A DNA stretch of 64,000 nucleotides, taken from positions 1 to 64,000 of the forward strand of contig ARYC01000383.1 of NCBI GenBank assembly GCA_000711775.1, in the 5' to 3' direction. The notes below the pieces were generated by a model that was not told where the DNA came from, did not search any database, and saw nothing but the letters and a program-made list of their open reading frames with translations. Below are positions 60,701 to 64,000 of the stretch, piece by piece. The first letter of the stretch is position 1. Each line of letters starts with the position of its first letter. Origin of the DNA: Oxytricha trifallax. Taxonomy: Eukaryota; Ciliophora; Spirotrichea; Sporadotrichida; Oxytrichidae. The translations under genes and the position numbers were made by a program.

Positions 60701-61121
60701 TAATAGCTGTGCTTGATCTTCTTTGGCTTTTTGTTATTTATATACTTTCTCACATACTACTTAAAATCAAAAGTTTTATTATAAGCTGCAAAATCCGCCT
60801 GCTACAGCAGCATTTTCAAGTTATAGTTATTTTATTGCAGAAATTCTTTAGCACGGTTGATTTTAGCGCTGTCTTGCGCATTTTAATACTCACACTTAAT
60901 GCCCTTGGCTTTAAAATTTTCTTCAAAATTTCCATTGGCTTGATGATTTTCAAAAATCCAATCTGAGTTTGACTAATCGGGTGCCTCCTGCGGCACTTGC
61001 AAATCATTTATACCTTCTAAATAGAAGATAATATCGAAGATTTAAGCTTACCAGCACTCGCATTCAAAAGTTATTGAAGGTCGATTTCAGAGGTTTTCTA
61101 AAATCCAGTAGCTGGATTCAT
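57717..61121 (-). CDS. Helical-repeat/SecA-like helicase protein of the 10.4-kb unit
   Basis: ATG at 61121 (MNPATGFQKTSEIDLQQLLN), intron 61,017-61,051 (35 nt) and a second GTAAGT..ATAG intron near 58,110-58,142. A long N-terminal region has HEAT/ARM-like helical repeats (LFSLLVDLIQSNINLDEDSK, RILLAALGYYMGERV, ELIQESILLLIRSPNTRQAL). The helicase follows: GIGNGKTLICVALAIL (Walker A, about 59,390), WILFDGS in the Walker B region, RGTDIQTNDEIDQNGGSYLI and EEQIIGRIGRLNTKGRW (arginine-finger motif). The RGTDI..NGG..GR.GR layout is that of SecA-type ATPases. Two oddities: a frameshift between FLTK and RSEEQ (about 58,572) and an in-frame TGA at 57,894 before 59 more coding codons. Confidence 0.75.
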
Positions 61122-61768
61122 CTGGTTTATGCTTAATTTTAATGAGTAATTCGACTGGATTTTACTATTAAACCACTGGATTATTAAAATTTCGACTGGA
61201 TTATTGATCCTTAACTATATGAAAAAACACTCTTTTGCTTATATCCTCCGGATTTATGGCTGGCTCACTGCCAAACCAAGACAAATAATGATTATTCACT
61301 ATAACTCATTAAACGAGTAGCTTAGAGTTGCCTGGAGGTGGGTGGTTGAAGAGCTGTGATATATTTTAGGAATTTTCAAGATGGGCAAAACCCAAAATTG
61401 GCTTTTTGAAAAATGTCGAAATCCGCGGCAACTTTCGAAATTCAAACCTTTCCCCGTCCATAACTGAATAATGGCCAGTAGAAATGTGAAGACGAGAATA
61501 TCTAGAAGTTAATGGCACCCGAAATCGAAAATTTGGGTCTTCAGTTTTGACCCTAAAAAATGCTTTTTGGCTTAAGCCAAAGCACTGGATTATAGGGGTC
61601 AGACCGGTATAATAGTATACCAATGTTGAAAAATCTCGAGAACGGCCTCGACAACCTACTGGATTTCAAACTGCTCTGAACTTAAAATTAAAAATCACAC
61701 CAATCTAATCATATTAATCTAATCATATTCATACTTTGTAAGAGCCGTGATAGTGCCAGCCCTTCTTT
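61122..61768. promoter_or_regulatory. Upstream region of the SecA-like gene with CTGGATT repeats
   Basis: No gene. The heptamer CTGGATT recurs: around 61,112 (at the ATG), TCGACTGGATT near 61,150 and 61,193, CCACTGGATT near 61,178, GCACTGGATT near 61,580 and CTACTGGATT near 61,660. Clustering just upstream of the gene suggests a promoter element or tandem decay. The other parts contain no protein-like frame. Confidence 0.45.
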
Positions 61769-61896
61769 TTGCATTCTCGAGATCGGCTCCCTCAAATTAA
61801 GTTAAATTCTGTCCTTTTAAATTTCCTTATTTATCGATATACTTAAAACTTTTTATCAACTTACAAATTCTATGTGTACATACGTATTGGGGTTTA
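61769..61896 (-). repeat. Right terminal inverted repeat (128 bp)
   Basis: Exact reverse complement of 51,461-51,588, ending GTACATACGTATTGGGGTTTA. The fibre-like frame from the right flank runs up to and into it. Confidence 0.95.
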
Positions 61897-64000
61897 TATA
61901 TATCTATATTACAAGCACTTGGAAATATGCCATAAACATACCTATTGCCACTAATTCTAGCTCTTATAATAACATTTACTGCTTTATTCTTAGGCCTTGT
62001 TTTTAACCAACTTTCATTTGGAATATAAGTTGGAGCAGTCAATAAATCTGGGTCACCCGCACTTAAATCAGGTTTAGAAACAATCACATTTTTACCATTT
62101 AAATTTCTTATCAATCCTCTGCCATTATTAGGAATATTGCCAATCAAATAACCTTAATTATTGTGACTGATAAAGGCATCTGCTTATGATCCTTTTAATT
62201 ATTTATGACTATCTGTTTTTGTTATAATGGACTAACTGAATTTTCAAGACCTCTCAAAAATAATCCTCTTAATTCTGGAGCTGTTAATGCTTTAAGTAAA
62301 GTATAAAAATCTGAATATGTAGCATTACTAAAGCTTTATCCATTACATGATAACAAATCTATTAGAATATAATTCTAATAGAACTAACTGGAAATGAGCT
62401 TCCACTACTAATTAACGAATCTGCATTTGTTTTATTAACACCATCAGTTCTTAAAGTTGGAATAGCAAGATTAATTAATTTATTAGAATTCATATTAACA
62501 TAGCCAGAAGTTAAATTGAATGTAGCTATAGAATTAAGTGTAGAACTTGAAGCTAATTTCATTGCTGGTTATGTAACTGTGTAATTTTATGTAGGGAAAT
62601 TTTAAGCTAATGTTGGATCTGCGAGATTGATTATATTCTTATTATTTAATGTTACATTGCCATCACATAGTTTTCCACAAGATATAGCGTTCAAAGCAGT
62701 AGTTGAGTTCATTTTTAAGATACAAAATCATCGACATATTTCTTACTAGTGAATTAATTAGTTTGATTTATAGTAATGGTAGTTGAATAGCCTGTCTTAA
62801 CTTAAAACAGAATTGGTTAAGTTTGTTCCTAGAATTGTAGCATTTGCTTTAGAATACGAGATAACTGCTGGATCTGTTTATGGTTACCCACCAGATACCA
62901 ATAAACTAGAATCTTCAGAAATAGATGAAAAATTCTATTAAAAAGCCCCTAAATTTTCGTGGTCTCTGAACTTTGATTCTTTTGTGCGGTTCCAACTCCA
63001 ATATAAATATTTGCTTACACATTTTTGGTTGCATCTTCTCAACAGCTAACAACGAATTAATGAATACTAATTGTAGGGGTATTAAAATGAGAAGCACCAC
63101 CATGCATATAAAATGAAATAGGATCTGATTACATTTATAATTTATCAAAGTACTGGTGTTTTAGCTGATCTCGTGGCCTTATATTTAAGAAGATTGTTAA
63201 CAATATTTAATTTTATAGATATCTTATTATCACCATAGTAGTTTCAATTTAGATTTAATATTGTAGATTATGTATGATCGAATGTGTGTATCGGTATATT
63301 TTTGGCTTTTTGTTAGAATTGATTGATTTTGTATGTCTATATAAGTTGTTAATTCCCCAGCTAGCAACACATTTGCAGATACCACATAAGAAGCAGATAC
63401 AGTCTAGTCAAAATTAGCAGGATTAGCTATATTTGTTTCGATATATTATTATTATTATTATTATTTATGTTTGAAATTGCATTTAAAATTGATCTAAACG
63501 TAGATTATCAATACATGTATATATTTGATGATGAAATAGTAGCTAAAAGTGTTGTAGAATCCCCACTAATCCTGTCTTATATTTCCTAATCTATTTAATC
63601 TTATAATGAATCATTAATTATTGTTTAAGAAACTATTCTATTATTTGTATATGTATTGGCTGATTATAATGTAAAAGCATCAACACTACTTCTATCGCTT
63701 ATTTCTTGGTTGATACTATCTTATAATTGATAATCTACTACTATTCTAGCTTGTTGTTCGTTTGAAATGTTTGTTTATAATTGAGTATCTGCATTAACTC
63801 TTATTGTTTCTTCTTATTGTACATAGGAATTTAAACATGACTACTTAGTTCCACGATTAATAACAGTTTTACTATCTCCATCATCATTATTACAAGATAC
63901 TTTTTTTGCTATTTGTAAAATCCAAAGTTCCTGTTAAAGGTTTAAAATTATTCCTTTGGTTAAGGGCTGGATTTTCTCCAATTAGTATAAAATTATCATC
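61897..64000 (-). pseudogene. Tail-fibre-like protein with collar-type domain, right of the insertion
   Basis: Minus strand, entering from beyond the window end. Coiled-coil fibre repeats come first: VVDYQLQDSINQEISDRSSV, IINDSLQDQIDQEIQDRISG (63,720-63,560), then SASYVVSANVLLAGELTTYI and YVNMNSNKLINLAIPTLRTD (62,500). Then a stretch like a phage tail-collar domain: FYTLLKALTAPELRGLFLRG (about 62,300-62,247), GSQADAFISHNN, and WLKTRPKNKAVNVIIR (about 61,990), the last resembling the TRPKN..AV..II ending of collar proteins. Frameshifts occur (one in an A7 run at about 63,901). Many TAA/TAG codons are needed as Gln. Origin from a virus or virus-like element is inferred. Confidence 0.7.

Larger units (their letters stand above)
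51461..61896. mobile_element. 10.4-kb unit with 128-bp perfect terminal inverted repeats
   Basis: The 128 bases at 51,461-51,588 are the exact reverse complement of 61,769-61,896 as read by eye. The outer tips are TAAACCCCAATACG, compatible with a TA target duplication and with a telomere-like CCCCAA end. Inside are three genes with introns, two of them unbroken, in the order minus, plus, minus. Fibre-like coding sequence lies directly outside both ends, so the unit appears inserted into that locus. No DDE, integrase, recombinase or polymerase was recognised, so the mobilisation mechanism is unknown. Confidence 0.75.

Noticed and set aside
57717..61121. Bacterial contamination as the source of the SecA-like gene
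   Set aside because: It uses TAA/TAG as Gln codons throughout and has short eukaryotic introns.

Overview
The window is AT-rich DNA that reads as the germline (micronuclear) genome of a spirotrich ciliate of the Oxytricha/Stylonychia type. Three things support this. Convincing proteins appear only when TAA and TAG are read as glutamine and TGA is the only stop. Two transposons end in C4A4 telomere-like repeats and have the three-gene layout of TBE (telomere-bearing element) transposons, which are germline-limited in these ciliates. Small GC-richer coding islands sit in long AT-rich spacers, several carry very short GT..AG introns (26-51 nt), and some are broken, truncated or permuted, as expected for germline gene segments. 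Under the standard code almost every gene here looks shattered.

Layout. 0.1-0.6 kb: degenerate repeats. 1.4-2.0 kb: segments homologous to 40.0-40.5 kb but in permuted order. 2.9-4.6 kb: minus-strand LINE reverse transcriptase. 5.4-8.8 kb: unrecognised coding fragments. 9.2-11.2 kb: minus-strand secreted-protein gene remnant (YHYH-like), with a paralogue at 46.2-47.1 kb. 11.2-11.7 kb: EF-hand half of a calcium-dependent protein kinase. 12.2-15.1 kb: plus-strand GC-rich gene of unknown function. 15.7-24.0 kb: a 4.07-kb TBE (A) split by a second 4.16-kb TBE (B). 28.8-29.8 kb: Ulp1/C48-like protease remnant and a coiled-coil ORF. 30.3-34.3 kb: unrecognised coding remnants. 41.6-45.8 kb: large minus-strand superfamily 1 helicase gene. 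50.0-51.46 and 61.9-64.0 kb: virus/phage tail-fibre-like coding sequence on the minus strand. 51,461-61,896: a 10.4-kb unit bounded by 128-bp perfect inverted repeats, inserted between the fibre sequences.

The 10.4-kb unit is the strongest candidate for something undescribed. It carries three largely intact genes with introns: an N-terminally Cys-rich, Gln/Asn/Pro-rich protein (minus), a 257-aa protein with a coiled-coil tail (plus), and a roughly 1,100-aa protein with a helical-repeat N-terminus and a SecA-like helicase (minus). I see no recognisable transposase. Its identical ends imply recent movement or ongoing end homogenisation.

All unrecognised genes are labelled as such. Most frameshift statements come from reading by eye, and exact ends of decayed genes are approximate.
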